Source: Melioribacteraceae bacterium (GTDB taxonomy: Bacteria > Bacteroidota > Ignavibacteria > Ignavibacteriales > Melioribacteraceae). Taken from it: 64,000 bases of DNA. Position numbers and translations under genes: made by a program. Of the stretch, positions 1-8,886 are shown in pieces. The notes under the pieces are model-generated. The model made no database searches, was not told the DNA's origin, and saw only the letters and a list, made by a program, of their open reading frames with translations. The stretch spans positions 62,001-126,000 of the forward strand of contig JALVFE010000010.1 of the NCBI GenBank assembly GCA_027030245.1. The letters run 5' to 3'. The first letter of the stretch is position 1. Every line of letters starts with the position of its first letter.

Positions 1-19
1 GCGCAATCCGGAGTCTATA

Positions 20-40
20 GAAATGTTTCGGAAATGTTTC
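20..40 (+). repeat. Left copy of a perfect 21-bp inverted repeat
   Basis: The sequence is GAAATGTTTC-G-GAAATGTTTC, a 10-bp unit in tandem. Its exact reverse complement lies at 23054-23074, so the pair brackets the whole CRISPR-Cas island. One single unit also occurs near 2674. It may be an element boundary or just a member of a dispersed genomic repeat family. Confidence 0.6.
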
Positions 41-156
41 CATTGTTTCGCGTGCGTTAATTAAGAATTATTTTTGCAGAAGAAAAAATTATTAGATTGA
101 AGTTAAATCATAACCGTTATTTCTCTATTTAAATCTGTAAAAAAGGATTTTAAATA

Positions 157-1005
157 ATGAACAAAATACAAAGAATCATAGCGGCAATTGACGCAGAATT
201 GGAAAGAACAGGTAAAGATTATTTAACTGCGATAGAAGCAGCGGCACTTTTGGATAAGTTAAATATTTTAAAAGACAGTTCCTCCAGACCCGGCTTACCT
301 TTGCGTAAATTATTACGCGCCGGAAAAATCCCGCATGCATATCAGAACAAAGGAAAAAATTCCAAGTGGATTATTCCGCATTCAAAAACTGGAAATAAAA
401 ATAAATCACGGGAAATCCCCCAAAGAAATAAGAAAGTAGATTCAAAGATTAATACATTAAGTAATGTGAATGTTGAGAAAATTTCTAAATTAATCTCAAA
501 AGCGAGAGAAAAATATAAACCGGAAAAAATCAAATACTTATTAATAGCCGAAGCCCCGCCGGATAATCTCGAAAGATTTTTTTATTATCCGGATGTCCCG
601 AGTGCCGACTATCTTTTCTTGGGAGTGATCTCCGTGTTGTATCCGGCTGACAAAATTGAATATCTGGATAATTTTCGCAGTCCCAAATTAAAGGAAACGC
701 TTTTGAATAAATTAAAAGACGAAGGATTTTATCTGATTGATTTATTGGATGTTCCGAAAAGTTATTATAAAGGGATTTTACAAAATGCCTCATATGGAAT
801 GATGGAAAAAATTAAAAAAATAGCAGATAACGACACGCGCATAATATTAATTAAAGCTAACATCTATGATATTATGTACAAAAAATTAAAAACGGAAGGA
901 CTCAATGTAATTAACAAAAGAATTGAATTTCCGGCTTCGGGAAACCAGAAAAAATTTTATGTGAATTTCAAAGACGCTCTTATAAAAGCAGAATATTTTA
1001 AATAA
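157..1005 (+). CDS. Unrecognised 282-aa protein, HTH-like N terminus
   Basis: Not recognised as a named family. Residues 20-75 look like an excisionase-type helix-turn-helix with wing (AAALLDKL, then GLPLRKLLRAGKIPHAY and KWIIPHS). A basic linker follows (75-110). The rest is a mixed alpha/beta domain opening with KYLLIAEAPPDNLERFFYY; this AEAPP strand-turn recalls uracil-DNA-glycosylase-like folds, but that is only a resemblance. The ATG is preceded by an AAAAAGGA ribosome site. The gene is 150 bp upstream of cas6 on the same strand, separated by an AT-rich gap that probably holds the cas promoter, so co-function with the CRISPR locus is possible but not shown. Confidence 0.75.
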   Translation: MNKIQRIIAAIDAELERTGKDYLTAIEAAALLDKLNILKDSSSRPGLPLRKLLRAGKIPHAYQNKGKNSKWIIPHSKTGNKNKSREIPQRNKKVDSKINTLSNVNVEKISKLISKAREKYKPEKIKYLLIAEAPPDNLERFFYYPDVPSADYLFLGVISVLYPADKIEYLDNFRSPKLKETLLNKLKDEGFYLIDLLDVPKSYYKGILQNASYGMMEKIKKIADNDTRIILIKANIYDIMYKKLKTEGLNVINKRIEFPASGNQKKFYVNFKDALIKAEYFK

Positions 1006-1163
1006 GTTTATCTAACAAAAACAGATAAAATTTGATTGTATAAGTTTTTAAAATAGATTGATTATCATAACACTGTACCAAATTAAAATAAAGTTATTTG
1101 AATTAAACAAAAGAAAGTTTTATATTTTAAAAGATTTCCTTTCTAAATTGTGGAGTGGGGCAC

Positions 1164-1979
1164 TTGAGATTACGATTAATCCTCCGGTTGAACGGTTCTA
1201 ACCTGATTTCTGCAAATTATAATTATTCGCTTGCCTCCGCTATTTACAAACTGCTAAATTTCGGTTCCCCCGAATTTACCGCATTTTTACACGATAACGG
1301 ATTTTTATTAAACGGCAAAAGGTATAAATTATTTACGTTTTCTTTAATCTTAAAGAATATTAAAATCTTCCGCGATGTTTTCCGGATTAACGATAATACG
1401 GTTCAACTTTTTATTTCCTCACCCAAAATTGATGATTTTATTAAAAATTTCGTTATCGGTGCTATCAGGTCTAAAGCTTTGGAGATAAAAGCAAACAACA
1501 CTCTAACCCGCTTCTATATTGAGCAAGCGGAACTTCTGCCCGAACCGAACTATTATGGAAAAATGAGATTTTTGTTACTTTCGCCGTTGGTGTTAACCAC
1601 TCTTAAAGAGAGAAACGGGGTTATGCGGCAATATTTTTACAGATATGATGACGATCCGGATGAATTGGAAGAAAAAATAAACAATAATCTTAAAAACAAA
1701 TATAAATTGGTTTACGGCAAAGATTATACCGGTAACGGAATTAAGTTTTCATGGGATAATAATTACATTAAAAGAAGAATAAACTCCGGAAAAAGAATAA
1801 GTAAAAGAATATTGATTACGCGAGAAATGGAAAACCCGGTTAGTATTGTTGCAATGCAGGCTCCGTTTTATCTTGAAGGCGATAATAAGTTGATTAAAGT
1901 CGGATACGAGTCCGGTTTCGGTGAAAAAAACTCAATGGGCTTTGGAATGGCGGCGGTTACACTCACAAACAAAAATTAA
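1164..1979 (+). CDS. cas6: CRISPR endoribonuclease Cas6
   Basis: Cas6 cuts the precursor crRNA within each repeat and leaves the 8-nt 5' handle that the Csm complex needs. The protein opens MRLRLILRLNGSN, has the ferredoxin-like N-terminal half, and ends in the glycine-rich loop GFGEKNSMGFGMA near the C terminus, the hallmark of the family. Length (about 271 aa) is typical. I chose the TTG at 1164 because GGAG lies 8 nt upstream; a GTG at 1155 is in frame but has no ribosome site. The general-base histidine is not obvious by eye, as is common in this variable family. It is the first gene of the cas operon. Confidence 0.93.
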   Translation: MRLRLILRLNGSNLISANYNYSLASAIYKLLNFGSPEFTAFLHDNGFLLNGKRYKLFTFSLILKNIKIFRDVFRINDNTVQLFISSPKIDDFIKNFVIGAIRSKALEIKANNTLTRFYIEQAELLPEPNYYGKMRFLLLSPLVLTTLKERNGVMRQYFYRYDDDPDELEEKINNNLKNKYKLVYGKDYTGNGIKFSWDNNYIKRRINSGKRISKRILITREMENPVSIVAMQAPFYLEGDNKLIKVGYESGFGEKNSMGFGMAAVTLTNKN

Positions 1980-1983
1980 TTTT

Positions 1984-2658
1984 ATGAGATCAATAGACCA
2001 AATAAAAGCAGATTATAATCTTTTTATTGATATTCAAATTGCGAAATATCTGAAAACGGTCAATAAAGATAGTTTTAGTAATGATAGTGAAGCTAGAACT
2101 GTTATAGAAAAGGTTATCAAAACTTATAATGAGATAATTGCTCCCGAGCATCTTAAACTCGATAATTTAACACTTTCAGCAAAAACGGCTTGGTTTAATT
2201 CCATTGAAGTAAATTATGAAGAAGACTATGATACTCGTTTTATTGAAACTATAAATATCACCGGAAATAAATTTGAAAATACCGAGAATGACAATTATGA
2301 TTTATTTCCATTCTTGGAAGAAGGTTTACTCCCGTTAATTATTTTTACCGGACCGGCTTTAAGAACTTACGGGTTACCAATAGAAAGATTTAAGAAACTG
2401 CTTGGCGGAGAAGAACCGACTGAAATAGAAGAGGATTTGATTACTTGGGCTGTAGATATTGTATTTTATGTTATGGGTTCAATATTTGAAGACACAAAAA
2501 AGGCCAAGAAAGAGAGTTTAAATATAGCAATAGAAATTGCAATGGAATTTTTAAACGAACAAGATTCGAAGGAAGTTGTAAATGAAATTAAGGCACAAAT
2601 AAATGATACGTTCGAATCCGAAGAGGAAAGTAAAGCCAAAAAAAGAAAAAAGAAATAA
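1984..2658 (+). CDS. Unrecognised 224-aa protein between cas6 and csm1
   Basis: I do not recognise this protein. It starts at ATG 1984, 4 nt after the cas6 stop, so it is almost certainly translated from the cas mRNA. Composition is acidic and mostly helical. A hydrophobic central stretch (LFPFLEEGLLPLIIFTGPALRTYGLP) is too broken to be a clear membrane helix, and a second (ITWAVDIVFYVMGSIFED) follows. The C terminus is a lysine-rich tail (ESKAKKRKKK). No catalytic motif is visible. Its place inside the core operon rather than in the accessory block suggests a role tied to the effector complex or its processing. An in-frame upstream start (1921) would overlap cas6 by 59 bp and is unlikely. 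Confidence 0.85.
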   Translation: MRSIDQIKADYNLFIDIQIAKYLKTVNKDSFSNDSEARTVIEKVIKTYNEIIAPEHLKLDNLTLSAKTAWFNSIEVNYEEDYDTRFIETINITGNKFENTENDNYDLFPFLEEGLLPLIIFTGPALRTYGLPIERFKKLLGGEEPTEIEEDLITWAVDIVFYVMGSIFEDTKKAKKESLNIAIEIAMEFLNEQDSKEVVNEIKAQINDTFESEEESKAKKRKKK

Positions 2659-2741
2659 AGGGAAATATTACCGAAATGTTTCTGGCCTTTGAGTTAAGAA
2701 AGTAACGGAATAAATTTGAATAAAAAATTTTGGGAATTGAA

Positions 2742-5378
2742 ATGAACTTATCGAATGAAGAAAAAACTCTACTTTTAGGCGCATTGTTTCACGATATTGG
2801 GAAATTTGAGCAGAGAGTTTTATCAAAAAAAATCTCTCATTCGGAATTGGGTGCTCAATTTGTGGATGAACTTAAAGATGAATTCCTAAAAGTTTTGAGA
2901 AATGAAAATGATGTTGAATCTGTAAAGAAAATAATACGGTCTCATCATATTAAAAATCCAGATAATGCTTTAATAGAAATTACAAAAAAGGCAGATCACT
3001 TATCAGCAAGCGAAAGAGTGAACTTTGATAAAGAAGACGATTGGCAAGAGAAATGGTCGCATAAATTTATGACTTCTTTATTCTCAAAGATATATTTAAA
3101 TCAAAATGACAAAAGTGCGAGAAAAACTAAATATTATGCACACCGATTGCTAACAAAGAAGAATTATAAAATATTAATCCCCCAATATGAAACCGAAAAA
3201 GATATAAAAGAATCTTCCGCAAACTATCCAACGAATACTTTTGACGATTTTACAAAAGATATTAAAGCTGTTTTTTCAATTTATGAAGATGAGAATGATT
3301 TCCCGACATTAATTAATCTATTGTTAATTGTTTTTGAAAAATACTTATGGTGTATTCCCGATTTTACCGGAAGTGAAAATACGGATATATCTTTTTATAA
3401 TCATTTGAAAGATGTTGCCGGTATAGCGCATGCAATTTATAAATCGGATAATGAAGGAACAAAATTAAATTTGATTATTGGTGATTTACCGGGAATCCAA
3501 AAATATATCTTTAATGTTGCAAATAGAAAACCGGCGAAAATTCTACGAGGCCGCTCAATTTTTGTGCAAATATTAACCAGGCAAATAGCGTCAAGAATCT
3601 TAAATAAACTTGGATTAACGGATGCAAATTTAATCATGTTAGCCGGAGGTAAATTTTATATTATTGCTCAAAATTCTGAAGAATTTAATTCTAACTTTAG
3701 CCAAATCAGAAAAGAAATTGACGATCTATTGATTAAAAATTTTAATTTTCAAATTAGCTTTTCAACCGTTGCCTATTCTTTCGATTACATTAAGCTGATG
3801 AATAAAGAAATTACTTTTGGTGATATTATTGATGAAGCATCGTACCAGTTGTTGTTAAAAAGAAATCAACAATTTGAAAATTATTTTTTTAACAAAGGTA
3901 ATTTAGATGAAGCGAAATTTATCATTTCAGAAAAATACATTGAACCAAAAATAGAAAATGATACTAATTCTGTTAAATGTGCTGTTACGGATTTCCCAAT
4001 ACGCAAAGCAAGAGAAAAAACAATTGAAAATGAATTAACTGTCGATAAGCAAGTATGGAATGAATATCGGATTGGAAGTGATGTTACTAAAAGTAATTTA
4101 ATTATTGAATTTGATGCATCATTATCGAATGTGGAAGACGTTAAACCCCTGAAAAAATATAAAGTCAATAATAATCCTAAAATCATTTTAAATCCGGTTC
4201 TGGACGACTTACTGAAATATAAGGATAGGAAAATATTAAAGAATGCATTGATTATGGAAGTGGCTAATTATACTACTAAAGCAGTAGATGCTGAAAATGT
4301 TGTTATGGATTTTGAGGATATGGAAAAATCTAATAATGGTGCGCAAATAATGAGTTTAATTAAGGGTGATATTGATAATCTTGGTTTGATAATGTCTTCC
4401 GGTCTTGCTGGAAATAAAGACTTTGATAATGAAAATCTTGAAAACGAAAAAGACGAACCTTTTGATTTAACAGGTATTTCAAGAACTACAACATTGAGCA
4501 ATCACTTGAAATACTTCTTCAGTTTTTCATTAAATGGATTCCTCGAAGACTGGGAGAATGGAAAAATTTTGGATGAAAGTGAAAAAGAAAAATTCAATGA
4601 TAGATTTTTATCTACGGAAGATGGTAAAAAGGAATTTGAGGAATATATTAAAGATAGAAAAGTGTATACCGTTTTTGCCGGGGGCGATGATTTAATGATA
4701 ATATGTCCGCAAAGTTCTTCATTAAAATTGGTAGAGGCATTGAATTCGACTTTTAATGATTTTATTTGTGAAAATCCCGAAGTTCATATTAGTTATTCCA
4801 TTACAAATTTTAAACATAGTACTCCAATCAGAATTGTTGCTGATATGGCGGAAGAAAATCAAGACAGGGTCAAAAGCAAATTTAAGGCTAGTGATTTAAA
4901 AAACGAGAAAAGCGGAACACTCAAAAGTTTTGAAAAAAGAATTAGTGAAGAACCCGATATTTTTTATGAAAAAAATGATAAGGCTGCAATAAGGCTATTT
5001 AATACAAATGTTAAAAATTCCTTAATTAATAAAATGTTAAGTTTCAGAGAAATGCTTATTAATTGGGTAAATGATGAAGAAAATAAGGTAACACGAGGAG
5101 TATTAAGGAACCTTCTTTATTTCTCAAAAATTATGAAAGATTTTAATGAAAAAAATGATACCCGTTTATTGATGTGGCATCCGAAGATGACTTATATGAT
5201 TAATAGATTATTGAAAGACAAAAACGGTAACTATGTTAATCCCGAAGTAGCCGAATTTTTTGACACAGCTTTAAAAATAAATAATGGTCAAGATATTCAA
5301 GCTATAATACTTGAACAGATTCTATATCCGGTTGTTTGCGAAGCAATATATGGAACTAGAAATTATAAAGGAGTATAA
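2742..5378 (+). CDS. csm1: Type III-A effector large subunit Cas10/Csm1
   Basis: The signalling subunit of the Csm complex: on binding target RNA it makes cyclic oligoadenylates and can cut single-stranded DNA. The N-terminal HD domain is intact (LFHDIGKF, H17-D18, then SHSELG and a second SHH). The first Palm-like domain lies around residues 230-350. The second Palm domain has GDIDNLG near 540 and the cyclase motif FAGGDDL at about 644-650, so both activities are predicted. Length (878 aa) fits Csm1. I prefer ATG 2742 over TTG 2730 because it begins the HD domain directly; neither has a strong ribosome site. It is followed after 1 nt by csm2. Confidence 0.96.
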   Translation: MNLSNEEKTLLLGALFHDIGKFEQRVLSKKISHSELGAQFVDELKDEFLKVLRNENDVESVKKIIRSHHIKNPDNALIEITKKADHLSASERVNFDKEDDWQEKWSHKFMTSLFSKIYLNQNDKSARKTKYYAHRLLTKKNYKILIPQYETEKDIKESSANYPTNTFDDFTKDIKAVFSIYEDENDFPTLINLLLIVFEKYLWCIPDFTGSENTDISFYNHLKDVAGIAHAIYKSDNEGTKLNLIIGDLPGIQKYIFNVANRKPAKILRGRSIFVQILTRQIASRILNKLGLTDANLIMLAGGKFYIIAQNSEEFNSNFSQIRKEIDDLLIKNFNFQISFSTVAYSFDYIKLMNKEITFGDIIDEASYQLLLKRNQQFENYFFNKGNLDEAKFIISEKYIEPKIENDTNSVKCAVTDFPIRKAREKTIENELTVDKQVWNEYRIGSDVTKSNLIIEFDASLSNVEDVKPLKKYKVNNNPKIILNPVLDDLLKYKDRKILKNALIMEVANYTTKAVDAENVVMDFEDMEKSNNGAQIMSLIKGDIDNLGLIMSSGLAGNKDFDNENLENEKDEPFDLTGISRTTTLSNHLKYFFSFSLNGFLEDWENGKILDESEKEKFNDRFLSTEDGKKEFEEYIKDRKVYTVFAGGDDLMIICPQSSSLKLVEALNSTFNDFICENPEVHISYSITNFKHSTPIRIVADMAEENQDRVKSKFKASDLKNEKSGTLKSFEKRISEEPDIFYEKNDKAAIRLFNTNVKNSLINKMLSFREMLINWVNDEENKVTRGVLRNLLYFSKIMKDFNEKNDTRLLMWHPKMTYMINRLLKDKNGNYVNPEVAEFFDTALKINNGQDIQAIILEQILYPVVCEAIYGTRNYKGV

Positions 5379-5379
5379 A

Positions 5380-5757
5380 ATGAGCTATCCAGAATTTTTT
5401 ATTGATGGAAAATTGAACAAAGCCCTGATAAATGATGAAGGGACGAACAATGTTGCTGCTATAGCAAAGTTTTTAAAAGAGAGAAGTAAATTAAATATCA
5501 ACCAATTACGCAAGTTTTATGATTCTTTTGTTAGGATTCATAATTCGACAGTTGATAGTGAAACTAAAAAAGTTCAATTATTGATGCTAAAAGCAAATGT
5601 GGAATATTCTGCAAACAGATTAAAGATACAAGAATTTTCAAACTTTTTTAAGAACAGAATCAATATAGTTTTGAAACAAACCGAAGATTTTCAAAAGTAT
5701 ATGAATGCATTAAAAATGCATTTTGAAGCATTAGTTGCTTATTTCCCAAAACGATAA
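5380..5757 (+). CDS. csm2: Csm complex small subunit Csm2
   Basis: A short, all-helical protein of 125 aa right after csm1, the normal place for the small subunit (Cas11) that lines the crRNA-target duplex. It carries the family pattern of an N-terminal KLRKFYD-like helix (NQLRKFYDSFVRIHN), a middle helix LLMLKANVEYSANR and a C-terminal helix with FKNYMNALKMHFEALVAYF-like spacing. The start is set by an AAAGGAG ribosome site at 5368-5373, 6 nt ahead of ATG 5380; a longer frame from 5311 only overlaps csm1. It has no enzymatic motif, as expected. Confidence 0.92.
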   Translation: MSYPEFFIDGKLNKALINDEGTNNVAAIAKFLKERSKLNINQLRKFYDSFVRIHNSTVDSETKKVQLLMLKANVEYSANRLKIQEFSNFFKNRINIVLKQTEDFQKYMNALKMHFEALVAYFPKR

Positions 5758-5776
5758 AATAAATTCAAAAATAAAA

Positions 5777-6367
5777 ATGAGTAGCGTTATGGAAAAAACA
5801 AAGTGTAAAATTTTAATCAATGTTGTAACGGGGTTACACATTGGTATCGGTAGTGACAGACCGGAAATCGGTGGTGTCGATAATCCCTTCATTAAAGATC
5901 CTATTTCTCAAATGCCATATATTCCGGGAAGTTCATTAAAAGGGAAATTACGAAGTTTATTAGAAATTGAGTCTGATTATTCTGATTCTGATGTTGAAAA
6001 ATTTTTCGCCGGAGATGATAATGGGCCTACTCGCTTAATTTTTAGAGATCTTTTCCTATCTGATGAATGGCGAAAAAAGTATGAATCCGGCGAAGCTCAG
6101 ACTGAAATAAAAACAGAAATAAAAATTGATAGACAAAAAGGCACTGCAGCACCTGGCGCTCTTCGTTCTACTGAAAGAATACCCCCAAGCACTATATTTG
6201 AAGGTGAGATATTAATACGTTACAAAAACGATAGTGAAAAAAAAGAAATTGATGCTATGCTTAAAACAGCTGTAGAATTGTTAAATAATGATTATTTGGG
6301 TGGTTCCGGAAGCCGTGGTTATGGAGCTGTAAAAGTAATATTAAAAGAAGAAAGCAATGAGAAATAA
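5777..6367 (+). CDS. csm3: Csm complex backbone subunit Csm3 (Cas7, target RNase)
   Basis: Csm3 forms the helical backbone along the crRNA and cuts bound target RNA every 6 nt. The diagnostic N-terminal block is clear: GLHIGIG, then GGVDNPFIKDP with the catalytic aspartate (D35 from this start), then YIPGSSLKGKLRSLLE. The thumb region has a typical IKIDRQKGTAAPGALRSTERIP stretch, here split by lysine-rich residues, and the C-terminal G-loop is GGSGSRGYGAVK. Starts at 5777 or 5789 are both possible. The nuclease residue is intact, so the complex should cleave RNA and so switch off its own signal. Confidence 0.95.
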   Translation: MSSVMEKTKCKILINVVTGLHIGIGSDRPEIGGVDNPFIKDPISQMPYIPGSSLKGKLRSLLEIESDYSDSDVEKFFAGDDNGPTRLIFRDLFLSDEWRKKYESGEAQTEIKTEIKIDRQKGTAAPGALRSTERIPPSTIFEGEILIRYKNDSEKKEIDAMLKTAVELLNNDYLGGSGSRGYGAVKVILKEESNEK

Positions 6368-7298
6368 AATGATAAGATTAAATTTTGAAACTATTACACC
6401 ACTTCATATATCGAATGGTAATCAGCTAGCTTATAATTTGGAATATATTGCTAATGATGGTTACTTGTCGAAATTAAACACGTATGCTAAAAAAAGAATG
6501 GCGGAATACTCGCTATTCGACTTCTCGAAAGAATATAATTTTCGAGATGTTGCAAAAATAATTGGGGATAATAAGAATATATTTGACGACTCTTGTTTTG
6601 AATATAAAGTTGCTATACTTGATTCGTTTGAAGAATTTTTAAATAACGAAAGACGAGACGGTCAAAAAATTGTGCAAGAATTTATTAATTCAAATGGTAA
6701 ATTTTACGTACCTGGTAGCTCCGTTAAAGGAATGTTAACCACTATTTTAGGTAGAGATGAAAATAATCCATTAGGAATAAATCCTAAGGAACCTTATATC
6801 CAAGATAAATTTGTAATAACTGATTCTGAATTCATCCCGTCAGATAATTTTGTGGTGGATATTGCATATAGACCTCCCTCAATAAACTTAATCGTACTAG
6901 ACGTTGAGAATAAATTCAGTTGTGAAATACGCAGTATTGGTAATTTGAGCTTAAAAAAACTCCAAGAAAAATTATCAGCCTATTCTCATAAACAATTGAG
7001 AAAAGCTAAAAATTTTGTTGAGAAATTTAAAGAAAAGGAACGAAAACCTGGCGGAGCAACTAATTATTTTAAAATGCTTGAAAAAATGGTAGAGTACGAA
7101 CCTCCTAATGATACTTATTTAGTTAATTTAGGATTCGGGGGAGGAAGCTATTATAAAATATATGATTTTGTCCCAATTCCAAAATTTCCCAGTAAAAGAA
7201 AAAAGAATATAAAGGAAGAAGCACATACTACATTTGCTGTTAATATTGATAATAATTTTTATCAACTTGGTTGGTGTGAACTAAAAATAGAAGAATAA
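6357..7298 (+). CDS. csm5: Csm5-like RAMP subunit
   Basis: A Cas7-type RAMP protein that caps the 3' end of the crRNA in the Csm complex. Visible blocks are FETITPLHISNG at the N terminus, YVPGSSVKGMLTTILGR at about 118-134 and a C-terminal glycine loop GFGGGSYYKIYDF, all typical of Csm5. It overlaps csm3 by 11 bp (ATG 6357); an internal ATG at 6369 is an equally good start. Its place before csm4 is the reverse of the usual csm3-csm4-csm5 order, so the two assignments rest on motifs rather than on position. Confidence 0.88.
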   Translation: MRNKMIRLNFETITPLHISNGNQLAYNLEYIANDGYLSKLNTYAKKRMAEYSLFDFSKEYNFRDVAKIIGDNKNIFDDSCFEYKVAILDSFEEFLNNERRDGQKIVQEFINSNGKFYVPGSSVKGMLTTILGRDENNPLGINPKEPYIQDKFVITDSEFIPSDNFVVDIAYRPPSINLIVLDVENKFSCEIRSIGNLSLKKLQEKLSAYSHKQLRKAKNFVEKFKEKERKPGGATNYFKMLEKMVEYEPPNDTYLVNLGFGGGSYYKIYDFVPIPKFPSKRKKNIKEEAHTTFAVNIDNNFYQLGWCELKIEE

Positions 7299-7302
7299 AA
7301 AC

Positions 7303-8292
7303 ATGGTAACAATAAAAAAATTAAAACTTAAACTTAAATCCGGTTTGCTTTCGGAGTTACAATCCGATACGATCTTCGGGCATTTTGCTTGGCGATTTAA
7401 AGAATATCATGATGAGAAATTAAATGACTTTTTAGAATTTTTCATCAATGATAATCCGATATTTACAATTTCCGATGGTTTTTTTGAAAAACATTTTTGG
7501 GATGAAAACCGTGAAGAAGTAATTGATAAAGTAATGTATTTCCCCAAACCGTTAAAACTAACCCCGCCGAAATTTATAAATAATAACAAAAAAGAAAGAT
7601 TAATTAATTTTATAAAACAAAAGGAAAGAAAAGGAAGAACTCTTATTACCTTAGAAGAACTTAACTACTTCTTAAGAAATGACATGGAAAATTTTGAAAA
7701 ATCTATTGAACAACCGCTTACCAAACCACCAAAATTTGAAGAAGATCTTAGAGTGAGTGTTGAAATTGATCGAAATACATTAAAAAGTAAAGAAGGCAAT
7801 CTGTTTTCTTACCACCCAAAATATTTGGATGATGATACTTTTATTGTTATTTATATTAAGATATTAAATAATGAAAAATTTAATGAATATGAATGCGAAA
7901 ATATTTTGCGAGATGTTTTTGAAATTGGTTACGGTAAAAAGAAATCTTCCGGATACGGACAATTTGAAGTCCTAAGTTTTGAAGATTTTAACGGGTTTGA
8001 AGAGTCATCAGAACCGAATGGCTTTATTTCATTAAGTCATTATCTTCCTTCAAACAATGACAAAGTCAATGAGGGATATTACGATATAAATGTAAAATAC
8101 GGCAAGTTTGGTGAAGAAAAATCAAATTCCCATAATCCATTTAAACCACCGATTCTTTTGTTAAAACCCGGGAGCTGTTTTCTTACGGATGAAAGAAAAG
8201 ATTTTTATGGTAGAGTAATTAAAAGTGTTAGTGATTATCACCCGAACACAATCCACAACGGCATTGCATTTACTCTTGCTTGTAGATTTTGA
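7303..8292 (+). CDS. csm4: Csm4-like RAMP subunit
   Basis: Csm4 (Cas5-type RAMP) holds the 5' handle of the crRNA and contacts Cas10. The N-terminal block LLSELQSDTIFGHFAWRF (about 15-32) is the SDT(L/I)FG signature of the family. The C-terminal half has GYGKKKSSGYGQFEV, the lysine/glycine loop that binds crRNA. The gene follows csm5 by 4 nt. Length (329 aa) is normal. It is the last gene of the effector cassette; a palindromic repeat cluster follows at once, so the core operon may end or be attenuated here. Confidence 0.9.
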   Translation: MVTIKKLKLKLKSGLLSELQSDTIFGHFAWRFKEYHDEKLNDFLEFFINDNPIFTISDGFFEKHFWDENREEVIDKVMYFPKPLKLTPPKFINNNKKERLINFIKQKERKGRTLITLEELNYFLRNDMENFEKSIEQPLTKPPKFEEDLRVSVEIDRNTLKSKEGNLFSYHPKYLDDDTFIVIYIKILNNEKFNEYECENILRDVFEIGYGKKKSSGYGQFEVLSFEDFNGFEESSEPNGFISLSHYLPSNNDKVNEGYYDINVKYGKFGEEKSNSHNPFKPPILLLKPGSCFLTDERKDFYGRVIKSVSDYHPNTIHNGIAFTLACRF

Positions 8293-8295
8293 TAT

Positions 8296-8359
8296 ATTCG
8301 TGAATCCGTGGCTGAAAAAATTAAGCCGCTGATTTGTTAATAATTGGCGCATTCGCGGC
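8296..8359 (+). repeat. GCCGC...GCGGC palindromic repeat, copy 1
   Basis: A hyphenated palindrome: GCCGCTGATTTGTTAATAAT then TGGCGCATTCGCGGC at 8325-8359, with a partial extra arm ATTCGTGAATCCGTGGC just before it. It sits 4 nt after csm4. Related copies fill nearly every gap between here and 15.0 kb. Confidence 0.75.
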
Positions 8360-8391
8360 GGAATTTTTGAATTAATACAGAGAACTATAAA

Positions 8392-8748
8392 TTGGCAAAA
8401 GCTTTAATTCCCGAAGAGAAAATTTTCAATTCAATTATAGTTTTGCGTAACCAAAAAGTAATGCTCGACAGCGATTTGGCAAAACTTTACGGAGTTGAAA
8501 CAAGAGTTCTAAAGCAAGCCGTTAGGAGAAATATAGAGAGATTCCCGGCAGATTTTATGTTTGAACTGACCAATAAAGAATGGAAAGAGATAGAATAATT
8601 CCGGAAAGGAGTTTTAAGATCACAAACTGTGACCTTAAATTCCAAAAGGGGAAAACATTCGAAATATCCGCCATTTGCTTTTACGGAGCAAGGTGTTGCA
8701 ATGTTGTCTTCGGTTCTTAAAAGTGAGCAAGCTGTAAAAATAAGCCGC
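8392..8748 (+). pseudogene. Broken ORF6N/KilA-N-type DNA-binding protein
   Basis: The first 68 codons (TTG start, 8392-8598) encode a clear ORF6N domain: ILRNQKVMLDSDLAKLYGVE-like sequence, then LKQAVRRNIERFPADFMFEL. After a stop at 8596 the sequence still reads like the rest of the family in another frame: [20 protein letters not shown], then [20 protein letters not shown] up to 8748, where a palindromic repeat interrupts it. So the gene has a stop/frameshift and has lost its 3' part to a repeat. Such proteins are often carried by mobile or TA-rich regions. It is unlikely to work as a full-length protein. Confidence 0.8.
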
Positions 8749-8778
8749 TAATTCGCTAATAATTTGCGAATTCGCGGC
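8744..8778 (+). repeat. GCCGC...GCGGC palindromic repeat, copy 2
   Basis: GCCGCTAATTCGCTAATAAT followed by TTGCGAATTCGCGGC. It begins exactly where the recognisable ORF6N coding remnant ends, which suggests insertion into that gene. Confidence 0.75.
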
Positions 8779-8886
8779 AAAAGGAAGACTCGGTAATTCC
8801 CAGCTCATTTTTATTGAATAGTTTGATTTTAGGAAAAATGCTATTATATTTGTACATATTTATGTACAAAAATGGAGCTTGTAATC

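Noticed and set aside
4268-4501. Minus-strand frames opposite csm1
   Set aside because: Well-supported csm1 motifs on the plus strand explain the region; the opposite frames have no homology or start signal.
6357-8292. Type III-D or III-B (Csx10/Cmr) assignment of the effector
   Set aside because: The small subunit follows cas10 directly, Csm3 is a single-domain Cas7 and Csm4/Csm5 motifs are clear, which favours III-A.
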